Below are positions 1 to 8,548 of a stretch of DNA of 64,000 nt, piece by piece (positions within the stretch are counted from its first letter, which is position 1; each line of letters opens with the position of its first letter). The notes beneath the pieces were generated by a model. That model saw only the letters and a program-made list of their open reading frames with translations, was not told the DNA's origin and ran no database searches. Source of the DNA: Chromobacterium rhizoryzae (GTDB lineage Bacteria > Pseudomonadota > Gammaproteobacteria > Burkholderiales > Chromobacteriaceae); assembly GCF_020544465.1 (NCBI RefSeq), contig NZ_CP066126.1, forward strand, positions 1,240,001 to 1,304,000. The letters run 5' to 3'. The translations under genes and the position numbers were made by a program.

Positions 1-278
1 TGGCCGGTGGTGAAGTTGTTGCTTTTCTTCATCTTCGCGTGGATGAAGCGCTCGTAGTGGCCCAGATCGAGGTCAGTTTCCGCGCCGTCTTCGGTGACGA
101 ACACCTCGCCGTGCTGGAACGGGCTCATGGTGCCCGGATCAACGTTGATGTAGGGATCGAGCTTCAGCATGGTGACTTTCAGCCCGCGAGACTCGAGGAT
201 GGCGGCGATGGACGCAGCGGCAATGCCCTTACCCAGGGAGGACACCACACCGCCGGTTACGAAGATGTACTTGGTCAT
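1..278 (-). CDS. pyrG: CTP synthase, N-terminal part (cut by window edge)
   Basis: The first 92 codons of CTP synthase, which makes CTP from UTP, ATP and glutamine in the cytoplasm. The reverse-strand translation begins MTKYIFVTGGVVSSLGKG, the strongly conserved start of the synthase (amidoligase) domain. It continues with the LDPYINVDPGTMSP and DGAETDLDLGHYERF segments that shape the nucleotide and Mg sites. The ATG at 278 is the family's usual start. The glutaminase domain lies outside the window. The gene is divergent from rpmB across about 290 bp. Identification is secure from the motif run; only the 5' end is present. Confidence 0.95.
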   Translation of the reverse strand, partial: MTKYIFVTGGVVSSLGKGIAAASIAAILESRGLKVTMLKLDPYINVDPGTMSPFQHGEVFVTEDGAETDLDLGHYERFIHAKMKKSNNFTTG

Positions 279-507
279 GAGATTACGGCTCTATGGGAAT
301 CCGGGATTCTACCCTGAAATCGTTGCGATTTGAATCGCTTCGAACCATGTTGTTGCAAGTCGCGCCGCCGTCCCCGAGCGCGGCCGGCCAGACGCGTTTC
401 GCCGCTTGGCAAAGAAGTGCTCGCATCTCTGTGGCGAATACGGTACAATTGCCGCCGACTGTTTCATACACGATCGCGCCCATGCTGCAAAAGGGTGCGT
501 TTTCTGC

Positions 508-537
508 TTGAGTGTCTGGCTTTGTCTATGATATAAA
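508..537 (+). promoter_or_regulatory. Candidate sigma70 promoter for rpmB-rpmG
   Basis: TTGAGT (508-513) and TATAAA (532-537) are separated by 18 bp and lie about 30 bp upstream of the rpmB start. The rest of the 279-569 gap between pyrG and rpmB shows no gene. A weaker TACAAT at 443-448 has no good -35 partner. Confidence 0.45.
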
Positions 538-569
538 GCCAGCTTTTACCGGTTTTGGGAGTGTTCAAC

Positions 570-803
570 ATGGCGCGTGTTTGCAAAGTCACCGGCAAGC
601 GTCCGATGACCGGGAACAATGTTTCCCACGCCAACAATAAGACTAAACGTCGTTTTCTGCCTAACCTGCAATATCGCAAGTTCTGGGTTGAGAGCGAAAA
701 CCGCTGGGTGCGTCTGCGCGTATCCAACGCGGCACTGCGTACCATCGACAAAGTTGGCATCGATGTAGTGCTGGCTGATCTGCGCGCTCGCGGCGAGATC
801 TGA
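570..803 (+). CDS. rpmB: 50S ribosomal protein L28
   Basis: Small basic protein of 77 residues beginning MARVCKVTGKRPMTGNNVSH, the typical L28 N-terminus, followed by NNKTKRRFLPNLQ. It is a late-assembling component of the large ribosomal subunit. An in-frame GTG 15 bp upstream would add residues not found in L28, so the ATG at 570 is chosen. rpmG follows 36 bp downstream, the usual rpmB-rpmG pair, and the two probably share one transcript ending at the hairpin at 1028-1059. The length is normal for the family. Confidence 0.97.
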   Translation: MARVCKVTGKRPMTGNNVSHANNKTKRRFLPNLQYRKFWVESENRWVRLRVSNAALRTIDKVGIDVVLADLRARGEI

Positions 804-839
804 TTGCGGTCAACCAGAAAGCTACTGAGGTAATAACAC

Positions 840-995
840 ATGCGCGATAAAATCAAGCTTGAGTCCACTGCTGGCACCGGCCACTTCTACACGACTACGA
901 AGAACAAGCGTACGATGCCGGAAAAAATGGAGATCAAAAAATTTGATCCCGTTGCTCGCAAACACGTTCTGTACAAAGAAACCAAGCTGAAATAA
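840..995 (+). CDS. rpmG: 50S ribosomal protein L33
   Basis: A 51-residue basic protein, MRDKIKLESTAGTGHFYTTT onward, ending HVLYKETKLK. The TGHFYTTTKNK stretch and the KKFDPVARKHV tail are diagnostic of L33. It lacks the CxxC pairs found in zinc-binding L33 forms, so this is the zinc-independent type. It follows rpmB by 36 bp and is followed by an intrinsic terminator. It is a component of the large ribosomal subunit near the E site. Confidence 0.97.
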   Translation: MRDKIKLESTAGTGHFYTTTKNKRTMPEKMEIKKFDPVARKHVLYKETKLK

Positions 996-1027
996 GCCGG
1001 TTTCCGCGGGAACGCGAAAGCAAAGAG

Positions 1028-1059
1028 CCCTTCTCTGGTGCACGGAGAAGGGTTTTTTT
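1028..1059 (+). terminator. Intrinsic terminator of rpmB-rpmG
   Basis: An 8-bp stem, CCCTTCTC (1028-1035) with GAGAAGGG (1045-1052), is followed by seven T residues. It lies 32 bp after the rpmG stop codon. Confidence 0.85.
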
Positions 1060-1080
1060 CTTTATGGTTCGGCACTAAAA

Positions 1081-1111
1081 AACCCCGCCAAGCATGCTTG
1101 GCGGGGTTTTT
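1081..1111. terminator. Bidirectional terminator between rpmG and the UDG gene
   Basis: A perfect palindrome at 1081-1108 (AACCCCGCCAAGC arm) has a T-run on both strands. It sits between two converging transcripts, 5 bp from the stop codon of the minus-strand gene, and so can end both. Confidence 0.85.
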
Positions 1112-1115
1112 GCGT

Positions 1116-1958
1116 TTAATCGGCGCTGAGACGGCCAAAGGTTTTTTTGGCGAACACCAGATCTTGCCAGGCCTTGAGTTTGTCCGGCTGGTTGCGCAGC
1201 AGGTAGGCCGGGTGGTAGCTGACGATCAGGGGAATGTCCTGATAGCTGTGCAGTTTGCCGCGCAATTGGCCGATGCCCTTTTCCGTTTGCAGCAGGGTCT
1301 GGGCGGCGAAGCGGCCGAGCGCCAGGATCAGCGTGGGCTGGATATGGCGGATCTGCTGGATCAGATAGCTCTGGCAGGCGGCGATTTCGTCGCCGCCGGG
1401 GTTGCGGTTGCCGGGCGGACGGCATTTGAGCACGTTGGCGATATACACGTCGCGGTCGCGATCCAGTCCGGTGGCGGTCAGCATATTGTCCAGCAGCTGG
1501 CCGGCTCGACCGACGAAAGGCTGGCCCTGTCTGTCCTCCTGCTCGCCCGGCGCTTCGCCGATCAATAGCCAGCGCGCCTGTTTGTTGCCGCGGCCGAAAA
1601 CGGTTTGGGTGCGGGTTTGGCACAGCCGGCAGTCGCGGCAGTCGCGCACCGCGCGTTCCAGCGCGTCCCATTCCAGCAGAGGCAGGGCTTCGGGCGCGGG
1701 GGAGGCGATCGGAGGGGGCTCGGTGGAGAGCGGAGGGAGCTTGGCGGAGGGCGGCGCGGCGACGAGCGTCGTCGGTTCGGGCTGCGAGACAATGTCCGTC
1801 CGCGGCGGAGCCGGGGGCTCCACGGGCGCCAAGTCGACGTCGGCCGGCGCTTCCGCTTGGCGGCTCAGCGCCGCCGGGTGTTGTTCGAACCAGCCGGGGC
1901 GCGCTTCCCAGGCGGGGCCCAGTCCGATGACGCTTTGAATCAGCGCGGCGCGGCTCAT
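1116..1958 (-). CDS. Family 4-type uracil-DNA glycosylase with iron-sulfur cluster
   Basis: A 280-residue protein that probably removes uracil from DNA to start base-excision repair. The C-terminal ~170 residues hold the catalytic domain: a cysteine pair CRDCRLC for the 4Fe-4S cluster, GEAPGEQEDRQGQPFVGRAG (motif 1), NVLKCRPPGNRNP with another ligand cysteine, ALGRFA, and the HPAYLLR motif. The N-terminal ~105 residues are Pro/Ala-rich and low in complexity, as in other proteobacterial members fused to a linker. It is last in the tsaB-rimI-UDG set and overlaps rimI by 4 bp (ATGA), which implies translational coupling. The bidirectional terminator follows directly. Confidence 0.9.
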   Translation of the reverse strand: MSRAALIQSVIGLGPAWEARPGWFEQHPAALSRQAEAPADVDLAPVEPPAPPRTDIVSQPEPTTLVAAPPSAKLPPLSTEPPPIASPAPEALPLLEWDALERAVRDCRDCRLCQTRTQTVFGRGNKQARWLLIGEAPGEQEDRQGQPFVGRAGQLLDNMLTATGLDRDRDVYIANVLKCRPPGNRNPGGDEIAACQSYLIQQIRHIQPTLILALGRFAAQTLLQTEKGIGQLRGKLHSYQDIPLIVSYHPAYLLRNQPDKLKAWQDLVFAKKTFGRLSAD

Positions 1959-2398
1959 AGATCGGTCTCCATCAGGATGGCGTCTTCGCGGCCGTCGGCA
2001 CAGGGGTAGTAGTTCTTGCGTCGGCCGTTTTCAATAAAGCCCTGGCTTGAGTACAGGGCGCGGGCGACGGCGTTGCCGGCCCGCACTTCCAGAAACAGGC
2101 GTCGCGCGCCGGCGGCAGCCAGAGCGGCGATCAGTTCCCGCAGCAGCCGCTTGCCCAAGCCCTGGCCCTGCCATTGCGGATCCATCACGATATTGAGCAG
2201 TTCCGCCTCGTCCAGCACGCTCTGGGTGACGGCGAAGCCTTGCAGGCGCCCGGCGGCGAACAGGCCGTGGAATTGGTGGCCGCAGCGCACGGAGTCTTGG
2301 TATTGAGCTGCGGACCAGCCGTGAGCGCAGGCACGGCTCTCCAGCTCGGCGAGTTGAGCGGCGTCGTCGGGCAGGAAGGCGCGATAGACGGAGCTCAT
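1955..2398 (-). CDS. rimI: Ribosomal protein S18 alanine N-acetyltransferase
   Basis: A 147-residue GNAT-fold acetyltransferase that acetylates the N-terminal alanine of ribosomal protein S18 using acetyl-CoA. The acetyl-CoA-binding loop QGQGLGKRLLREL is present. It is followed by RLFLEVRAGNAVARALYSSQ, in which the VRxxNxxARxLY pattern is typical of RimI. It lies between tsaB (4-bp overlap) and the UDG gene (4-bp overlap), and the tsaB-rimI adjacency is widely conserved. Length is normal for the family. Confidence 0.92.
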   Translation of the reverse strand: MSSVYRAFLPDDAAQLAELESRACAHGWSAAQYQDSVRCGHQFHGLFAAGRLQGFAVTQSVLDEAELLNIVMDPQWQGQGLGKRLLRELIAALAAAGARRLFLEVRAGNAVARALYSSQGFIENGRRKNYYPCADGREDAILMETDL

Positions 2399-3069
2399 TT
2401 TTGGCGCGCCTGCTGCTGTTCCTGCGCGGTCAGGGCGACTTTATTGCGCACATACAGCAGCTCCGCTTCGCGCGGATGGGTTTTCGGATAGCGGCCGCTG
2501 CGCGCCAGCGGGAAGTAGGCGAGGGCGTTGGGTTGCAGATCCGCGCGCACAACGGCGTCGCCGGCGCTTTCTTGCAGGACGGGGTAGCGTTCGAAGCCGT
2601 CGCCGGCGCCGATGACGGCGCGTTCCGGCCATTGGACGGCTTCCGGCGCGCCGACGCTGATCGGGCCGAGGCGTTCCGGTTCGCCGTTGTCGGCGACGCG
2701 GTAGCCGGCGCTGTAGACCTGCTGCATTCTGGCGTCGAGACAGACCAGCACGGTGCCGGCGCCGGCTTGCTGCGCGATATTGTCCAGCGTGGATATGGCG
2801 ATGACCGGAATGCCGGCGGAGAAGGCCAGGCCCTGGGCCAGACCGCAAGCGATGCGCAAGCCGGTGAAGGAGCCGGGGCCCTGGCCGAAGGCGATGGCGT
2901 CGAGTTGCTCCAGACGCAGTTCCGCCTGTTCCAGCAGGCGAGCCAGTTCCGGCAGCGCGCGTTCGGCGTGCTTCTGCTCGACTTTCTCGTGGAAGGAGAA
3001 AATGCGCGAACCGTTGTCAACGGCTAGGGATAGAAACGAGGTGGAGCAATCAATGGCAAGCAATTTCAT
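2395..3069 (-). CDS. tsaB: tRNA threonylcarbamoyladenosine biosynthesis protein TsaB
   Basis: A 224-residue ASKHA-fold protein that partners TsaD and TsaE in making the t6A modification of ANN-decoding tRNAs. It begins MKLLAIDCSTSFLSLAV, the phosphate-1-like motif, and carries GPGSFTGLRIACGLAQGLA, the most conserved TsaB segment. An in-frame upstream start would add 12 residues with no family counterpart, so the ATG at 3069 is used. It overlaps rimI by 4 bp. The preceding EAL/HDOD gene ends 45 bp upstream on the same strand, so read-through from the chemotaxis operon is possible. Confidence 0.93.
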   Translation of the reverse strand: MKLLAIDCSTSFLSLAVDNGSRIFSFHEKVEQKHAERALPELARLLEQAELRLEQLDAIAFGQGPGSFTGLRIACGLAQGLAFSAGIPVIAISTLDNIAQQAGAGTVLVCLDARMQQVYSAGYRVADNGEPERLGPISVGAPEAVQWPERAVIGAGDGFERYPVLQESAGDAVVRADLQPNALAYFPLARSGRYPKTHPREAELLYVRNKVALTAQEQQQARQK

Positions 3070-3114
3070 CGGGGAATTCGGTCTCAAGCTAAGAGCGTGC
3101 TGCAAGACTGCGAA

Positions 3115-4338
3115 TTATAAGCCGAGTTCTTCCACCCAGGCGAGCGCGGAGACATGAGCCTGGTTGAACTGCTCGCTGCTGAGGTTCAGTTGGGCGCAGA
3201 GTTCCGGCACGCCGGTCAGTTGTCCGTCTTCGCAGGCTTTGACCAGCTTGAGGAAGCGGCTCATCGTGCCTTTCTCGTGCAGCAGGGCCTCGGTGATGGC
3301 TTCGGGCAGCTGCAGATGCTCGATGATGTTGGCCATCGGCATGTCGAACAGCACGTCCAGCAGGCTGAACATGCCGATGATGAACAGATTGTCGCAGGTG
3401 TCGTGGCGCTCGCCGTGAGCCTTGCCCAGCAGTTCCATGAAGCGGCCGCGGGTGACCGCGGTTTTTTGCAGCGCCGGCGGCGCGTGCCCTTCGTCGGAGG
3501 CGGTGACCAGCAGCAGGGTCAGCCAGCGGTAGAGCTTTTGATAGCCCAGCACGGTGACGGCGTGGGAGAAGGAACTGATGCTGGTGTTCAGGCCGGCCGC
3601 GGCGGAGTTGACGTAGCGCAGCAGCTTGTAGGACAAGGCCAGGTCGCGTTTGAGCACCTGCTCGACGTCGCGGATGTCGGCGTCCAGGCGCAGCAGGTTC
3701 AAGAGCTCCAGGGTGTTGCGGAAGGAGGGGTGGATGACCTTGGCGGACAGGGTTTCCGGCTGGGCGAAGTAAAAGCCCTGGAAGCCGTCCATGCCCAGCT
3801 CTTTGCACAGATGGAACTGAGCGTGGGTTTCCACGCGTTCGGCGATGCGGATCACCGGATAGCTGCGCAGCCGCGACGCCAGCATCTGGAAGCGGTTGGT
3901 GTCCTGATGCTGGATGTCCAGCTTGACGTAGTTGGCCAGCTCCAGAAAGGCCGCCGCCGGCGATTCGAAGCTGAAGTCGTCCAGAGAAATGCCGAAGCCC
4001 AGCGAACGCAGGTGCCGCGCGCGCGACAGCAGTTCGTTGGAGGGTACGATGCGGGGCGAGATGTCGAGAATGACGCGGCGCGGCGGCAGCAGTTCAAGGA
4101 ACTCGCTGCTGAGCATGGCTTCGCCGATATTGATGAAGGCCAGCTTGCTGCCGATCAGCCAGCTGGTGCCCATATTGTTGAGCGTGTTGACCAGCACCTG
4201 GGTATCGGCTTGCAGTTCGGTATGCTTGCCGACGCCGGAGGCCTCGCCGCTGGGACGAAAAAGCAGCTCATAGCCAATGAGCTGCTGGTTGCGGTTGAGA
4301 ACGGCCTGCCTGCCTATGAAGGCGCTTGTCGAGGTCAT
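3115..4338 (-). CDS. EAL-HDOD (YuxH-type) signalling protein
   Basis: A 407-residue cytoplasmic protein with an N-terminal EAL-like domain (about 1-200) and a C-terminal HDOD domain (about 205-390). The EAL half is degenerate: YELLFRP stands for the EALLRW motif, LAFINI for SVNLS, and DISP for ELTE, while DDFS keeps the aspartate pair. Several metal and substrate positions are therefore lost, and c-di-GMP hydrolysis is unlikely. The HDOD half carries the DVEQVLKRDLALSYKLLRYV and SAAAGL elements. It starts 19 bp after cheA, so it probably belongs to the chemotaxis operon. Proteins of this class act as c-di-GMP or motility regulators. Specific function is not known from sequence. Confidence 0.85.
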   Translation of the reverse strand: MTSTSAFIGRQAVLNRNQQLIGYELLFRPSGEASGVGKHTELQADTQVLVNTLNNMGTSWLIGSKLAFINIGEAMLSSEFLELLPPRRVILDISPRIVPSNELLSRARHLRSLGFGISLDDFSFESPAAAFLELANYVKLDIQHQDTNRFQMLASRLRSYPVIRIAERVETHAQFHLCKELGMDGFQGFYFAQPETLSAKVIHPSFRNTLELLNLLRLDADIRDVEQVLKRDLALSYKLLRYVNSAAAGLNTSISSFSHAVTVLGYQKLYRWLTLLLVTASDEGHAPPALQKTAVTRGRFMELLGKAHGERHDTCDNLFIIGMFSLLDVLFDMPMANIIEHLQLPEAITEALLHEKGTMSRFLKLVKACEDGQLTGVPELCAQLNLSSEQFNQAHVSALAWVEELGL

Positions 4339-4357
4339 TGTCCCGGTATGCCTTTGC

Positions 4358-6268
4358 TCAGGTGGCGATCAGGTCCGCGGATCGGGTGACGGTGTTGCTG
4401 GCCTCGCTGGAGGTGAGCAGGTCTTCCATGTCCAGCACCAGCACGACGGAACCGTCGCCGGACAGGGTGGCGCCGGCCACGCCTTTCGGGCGGATGTTCT
4501 GCAGCGGCTTGATCACCACGTCGTCGCGGCCGACGAAGGAGTCGATCGCCAAGATGAAGGATTTTTCCGCGGACTGCATCAGCACGCCGAAGTAAGGCTT
4601 TTGCGTCGGCTCCCAGCCCAGCAGGCCGGCCAGGGTTTTCAGCGGCAGGATTTCGTCGCGCACCACGATGGTGGGCTTGCCGGAGACTTCCTGGATCGCG
4701 CTCGGGTCGATGGTGATGATTTCGCGCACCATCGCCAGCGGCACGGCGAACGGCTGGTTGCAGGCGCGCACCACCAGCACCGGCAGGATGGCGAGGGTCA
4801 GCGGCAGCGAGATGCTGATGCGGGTGCCTTCGCCCTGCACCGAGTTGATGTCGATGCGGCCGTTCAGTTTCTGGATATTGGTGCGCACCACGTCCATGCC
4901 CACGCCGCGGCCGGACACGCTGGAAATTTGATCCTTGGTGGAGAAGCCGGGCAGGAAAATCAGCTGCAGGCATTGCTTCTCATCCAGCGTGTTGGCGCTT
5001 TCCTGGTCGATCAGGCCTTTTTCGATGGCCTTGCGACGCAGCGCGTCGGCGTTCATGCCTTTGCCGTCGTCGGTGATCTCGATCAGGATGTGGTCGCCCA
5101 CCTGTTCGGCGGTCAGCTGCACCAGCGCCTGCGGCTTCTTGCCGGCGGCGATGCGCTCTTCAGGCTGTTCGATGCCGTGGTCGACGGCGTTGCGCACCAA
5201 GTGGACCAGCGGATCGTTCAAGTCCTCGATCATGGTCTTGTCCAGCTCGGTCTCTTCGCCGGACAGCACCAGTTCGACTTCCTTGCCCAATTGGCGGGCG
5301 AGGTCGCGAGCCAAGCGCGGGTATTTCTGGAACAGGCGGCCGATCGGCTGCATGCGGGTTTTCATCACCGCGTTCTGCAGGTCGCCGACCAGCAGGTCCA
5401 GCTGGCTGATCGCCTCGTCCAGCGAGCGCAGGGTATTGGTGTCGCGGTTGCCTTGCAGGATTTCCGTGCGCAGCGTGGTTAGACGGTTCTTGGTCAGGCC
5501 GATTTCGCCGGACAGGTTGAGCACCATGTCGAGACGCACGGTGTCGATGCGGATGGTGTTTTCCTGAGGGCCGCTGCTGCTGGGTGCGCTGGCCGCCGGT
5601 TTGCTCGGAGCCGGCTTGGCCGCCGGTTTGGGCGCAGGCGCAGCGGCAACCGGGGCCGGGGCCGGAGGCGCCGCTGCCGCTTGGGGCGCGGGCGCCGCCG
5701 CAGGGGCGGCGGGCGCGCCGCCGGGGGTGACGGCTTGATAGAGCTGATTCCAGTCCGGGCCTTGACCATTGCTTGCGGGCTGCGGCGCGGCCGCAGCGGC
5801 GGGCGCCGGCGTTGCAACCGGAGCGGGAGCTGCCGCTGGGGCCGGTTCGGCCGCCGCGGGCTCTTCGGACAGTGCCTCGCCCGCCAGCGCGGCGTCCAAG
5901 GCCGCCAGGATGCGCGGGTCGGCTTCGCTGGGCATCAGGCCCTGGCCCATGGTGCCGAACATATCGCGCACGATGCCGGTGGCGTCAAGAATCACGTCCA
6001 TGATGCCGGCGGTGATGTGCAGCTGGCCGTTGCGGAGTTTGTCGAACAGGTTTTCGGTGCGATGGCATAGATTGATCATCGGGCCGACATTGAGAAAGCC
6101 CGCGCCGCCCTTGATGGTGTGGAAGCCTCTGAAAATGTCGTTCAGCAGCGCTTTGTCTTCCGGGCGCTTTTCCAGTTCGACCAGTTTATTGTCTACATCG
6201 GAAAGGAGGTCCGTAGACTCCATCAAGAAGTCTTGCAGCAGCTCTTCCATGCCGGCGAATTCGCTCAT
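4358..6268 (-). CDS. cheA: Chemotaxis histidine kinase CheA (first copy, no clear P2 domain)
   Basis: A 636-residue cytoplasmic kinase that phosphorylates CheY. The Hpt (P1) domain spans about 1-115, with the phosphorylated histidine at 50 in FHTIKGGAG. About 110 residues of Ala/Pro-rich linker follow, where other CheA proteins carry a CheY-binding P2 domain. Then come the dimerisation helices, the ATPase domain (LVRNAVDHGIE N-box, DDGKGMN, GRGVGMDVV) and a CheW-like regulatory domain. A GGGAG ribosome-binding site lies 7 bp before the ATG. It sits after cheZ (51 bp) and before the EAL/HDOD gene (19 bp). No cheW, receptor or cheR/cheB is present in this unit, so those must be supplied from elsewhere. 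The catalytic core is intact. Confidence 0.94.
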   Translation of the reverse strand: MSEFAGMEELLQDFLMESTDLLSDVDNKLVELEKRPEDKALLNDIFRGFHTIKGGAGFLNVGPMINLCHRTENLFDKLRNGQLHITAGIMDVILDATGIVRDMFGTMGQGLMPSEADPRILAALDAALAGEALSEEPAAAEPAPAAAPAPVATPAPAAAAAPQPASNGQGPDWNQLYQAVTPGGAPAAPAAAPAPQAAAAPPAPAPVAAAPAPKPAAKPAPSKPAASAPSSSGPQENTIRIDTVRLDMVLNLSGEIGLTKNRLTTLRTEILQGNRDTNTLRSLDEAISQLDLLVGDLQNAVMKTRMQPIGRLFQKYPRLARDLARQLGKEVELVLSGEETELDKTMIEDLNDPLVHLVRNAVDHGIEQPEERIAAGKKPQALVQLTAEQVGDHILIEITDDGKGMNADALRRKAIEKGLIDQESANTLDEKQCLQLIFLPGFSTKDQISSVSGRGVGMDVVRTNIQKLNGRIDINSVQGEGTRISISLPLTLAILPVLVVRACNQPFAVPLAMVREIITIDPSAIQEVSGKPTIVVRDEILPLKTLAGLLGWEPTQKPYFGVLMQSAEKSFILAIDSFVGRDDVVIKPLQNIRPKGVAGATLSGDGSVVLVLDMEDLLTSSEASNTVTRSADLIAT

Positions 6269-6319
6269 TTTCCACTCCCGCCACGCCTTGCTCGCGTGCT
6301 CTGTTCTGCGTGTTGTTCG

Positions 6320-7078
6320 TTAGAAGCCCAGGCTTTCCAGCAGGTCGTCGACCTGTTGCTGGCTGCTGACCACGTCGGTGCGGCCTTCCGGATTGATGAC
6401 CGGGCCATTCAGCAGATTGGTGCCCATGCCCAATTCTTCTTTTTTCGCCTCCGGCGAAAATTCGATCAGGAAGTTGACCAGCTCGCTTTCCAGCAGTTGG
6501 ACCATGCCCATCATCTTCTTGATGACCTGGCCGGTCAGATCCTGAAAGTCCTGGGCCATGACGATTTCCAGCAACTGGGTGCTGGTCGCCTGGGTCTGGG
6601 CCGGCACTTCATTTAAGTAGCCGCGCGTGTCGGCCGCAAGTTGTTGGAACTCTTCCACGCTCAACAGATTGGCGTACAGCCGTTCCCAGCGCGAGGACAG
6701 CTCCAGCGCCTTGCTTTCCAGCTGGTCCTGATACGGCTTGGCCAGATCCGTGGCGTTGAGCACGCGTTCGGCCGAATTTTCCGTCAGGGTGGCGATGTAA
6801 GTCAGCCTGTCCTTGGCGTCCGGAATCGCGTCCGCCATTTTTCCCAGGGATTTGTCATAGCCTAGATCGCGTAGCGCATCATGCATTTTGCGGGTTAACT
6901 GACCAATTTGTTCATACATCGAGGTAGGGCTGCCGGCGGCTCCGGCGGGCTGGGACGCTGCGACGGCTTCGGGCGCGGCGGCTTCAGGCGGCGCGGCCTC
7001 GCTTTGCTGCGTCGCAATGCTGTCGAACAGAGCTTCAAGATCCGGGTTGTCCCCGCTCTCCAGGATGTGATTGGACAC
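6320..7078 (-). CDS. cheZ: CheY-phosphate phosphatase CheZ
   Basis: A 252-residue, mostly helical protein that speeds dephosphorylation of CheY-P. The catalytic helix reads MAQDFQDLTGQVIKK, with the Asp and Gln positions known from E. coli CheZ. The last 12 residues, QQVDDLLESLGF, match the C-terminal CheY-docking helix. The first ~55 residues are Ala/Pro-rich and variable. It is located 45 bp after cheY and 51 bp before cheA, giving a cheY-cheZ-cheA order. Presence of CheZ marks a flagellar chemotaxis system of the beta/gamma-proteobacterial kind. Confidence 0.93.
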   Translation of the reverse strand: MSNHILESGDNPDLEALFDSIATQQSEAAPPEAAAPEAVAASQPAGAAGSPTSMYEQIGQLTRKMHDALRDLGYDKSLGKMADAIPDAKDRLTYIATLTENSAERVLNATDLAKPYQDQLESKALELSSRWERLYANLLSVEEFQQLAADTRGYLNEVPAQTQATSTQLLEIVMAQDFQDLTGQVIKKMMGMVQLLESELVNFLIEFSPEAKKEELGMGTNLLNGPVINPEGRTDVVSSQQQVDDLLESLGF

Positions 7079-7123
7079 GATAAATCCTCCTCAATACTGA
7101 CGCAGACCGTTTTTTTTCGGCAC

Positions 7124-7519
7124 TCAGGCTGGTTTATTCAGGTTTTGGAAGATCTTGTTCATTTTTTCTTCCATGGTGGCGGCAGTGAAGGGTTTCACGA
7201 TGTAACCGCTGGCTCCGGCCATGGCCGCTTCGATGATGTTTTCCCGTTTGGCTTCCGCGGTGATCATCATGAAGGGCAAGTGCTTGAGCTGGGCGTCGGC
7301 GCGGACTGCCTTGAGCAGCTCGATGCCGGTCATATTGGGCATGTTCCAGTCGGAAACGATGAAGTCGAAGTGCTGGGTTTTCAGCTTATGCAGCGCAACC
7401 ATGCCGTCTTCGGCTTCGTCGACGTTGGTGAATCCTAGCTCTTTCAAAAGGTTGCGCACGATTCTCCGCATGGTGGAGAAATCGTCTACGACTAGGAAGC
7501 GAATATTCTTGTCTGCCAT
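7124..7519 (-). CDS. cheY: Chemotaxis response regulator CheY
   Basis: A 131-residue single receiver domain that binds the flagellar switch when phosphorylated. The acidic pair is in FLVVDDFSTMRR, the phospho-acceptor Asp in VSDWNMPNM, the conserved Thr in MMITAEA, and the Lys in YIVKPF. Its sequence resembles enteric CheY (FSTMRRIVRNLLKELGF). It is followed by cheZ at 45 bp and preceded by cheV at 51 bp. It is the best candidate for the motor-binding CheY of this organism; the second CheY-like protein at 12493 is more divergent. Confidence 0.95.
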   Translation of the reverse strand: MADKNIRFLVVDDFSTMRRIVRNLLKELGFTNVDEAEDGMVALHKLKTQHFDFIVSDWNMPNMTGIELLKAVRADAQLKHLPFMMITAEAKRENIIEAAMAGASGYIVKPFTAATMEEKMNKIFQNLNKPA

Positions 7520-7570
7520 TGAGGTGTGTCCTGATTTATCTGAAATTCATCGAGCCGCATATTGTAGCGA

Positions 7571-8509
7571 CTACCTCTGCAGGAATGGAATCAAAGTTTC
7601 GGCCAGCACGCCAGGGTCGAACTTGGCGACATAGGCGTCCACGCCCACGCTGGAGCCCATCGCGCGGTTGGCGTTGGAGGACAGCGAGGAGTGCATCACG
7701 ACCGGAATGCCGCGGAAACGCTGATCGGACTTGATCAGCTTGGTCAGCACATAGCCGTCCATTTCCGGCATTTCGGCGTCCACGAGGATGATTTTCAGGT
7801 GGTCGTGCAGGCACTCGTCCTCGCCGAAATTGCGGCCGGCCAGGGTCTGCAGCCGATCCCAGGCTTCGCGGCCGTTGGTGGCTTGCTGAAATTTGATGCC
7901 CATCTTCTCCAGCACGCCGGTGATTTCCTTGCGGGCGACGACCGAGTCGTCGACGAAGAAGAGGTATTGGTCGTTTTCCAGCTGGGCGGTGGGCACGTCC
8001 GGCAGGCGCGGCTCGCCGACCACGCTGGCCAGGATCTGCTCCACGTCCAGGATGGATACCAGCTTGCCGTTTTCCAGTTCGGTGATCGCGGTGATCAGGT
8101 TCTGGTTGGTGCCGCTCGCCGCCATCATGTTTTCCGGCGCGCGCACCTTGTCCCAGTCCACGCGGATGATGCGGTCTACAGAGTCGACCAGGAAGGCCTG
8201 GGTGCTCTTGTTGAACTCGGTGACGATCATGGTTTCGTAGCTGCGGGTTTGATCGGCGCCGATGAACTTGCCAAGCGAGATGACCGGGATGATATTGCCG
8301 CGTAGCGACAGCACGCCTTCCACGCCAAACGGCATGTTCGGGGTTTTGGTGATGGCGGGGGTCTGCGACACCTCGCGCACTTTGAAAACGTTAATGCCGA
8401 AGGTTTCCCGCGTTCCAAGCGAAAACAGCAGAATCTCCATTTTGTTGGAACCCGCCAGTTTGGTCCTGGCGTCAACGGTTGCAAGCAAGGAGGCGTCTGT
8501 GGCTGCCAT
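7571..8509 (-). CDS. cheV: CheV coupling protein (CheW-receiver fusion), copy closer to cheY
   Basis: A 312-residue scaffold with a CheW domain (about 20-165) and a receiver domain (about 180-310). The CheW part has GINVFKVREV and GVEGVLSLRGNIIPVISL. The receiver has FFVDDSVVARK, the phospho-Asp in ILVDAEMPEMDGY, and a C-terminal Lys in VAKFDPG. CheV couples receptors to CheA and may act as a phosphate sink or adaptation factor. It is 39 bp downstream of a second cheV, and the two share the same architecture, which suggests an old duplication. Confidence 0.92.
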   Translation of the reverse strand: MAATDASLLATVDARTKLAGSNKMEILLFSLGTRETFGINVFKVREVSQTPAITKTPNMPFGVEGVLSLRGNIIPVISLGKFIGADQTRSYETMIVTEFNKSTQAFLVDSVDRIIRVDWDKVRAPENMMAASGTNQNLITAITELENGKLVSILDVEQILASVVGEPRLPDVPTAQLENDQYLFFVDDSVVARKEITGVLEKMGIKFQQATNGREAWDRLQTLAGRNFGEDECLHDHLKIILVDAEMPEMDGYVLTKLIKSDQRFRGIPVVMHSSLSSNANRAMGSSVGVDAYVAKFDPGVLAETLIPFLQR

Positions 8510-8548
8510 ATCTGTCCCTCTCCCTTAATGCTTTTGCTTACTTGATCT

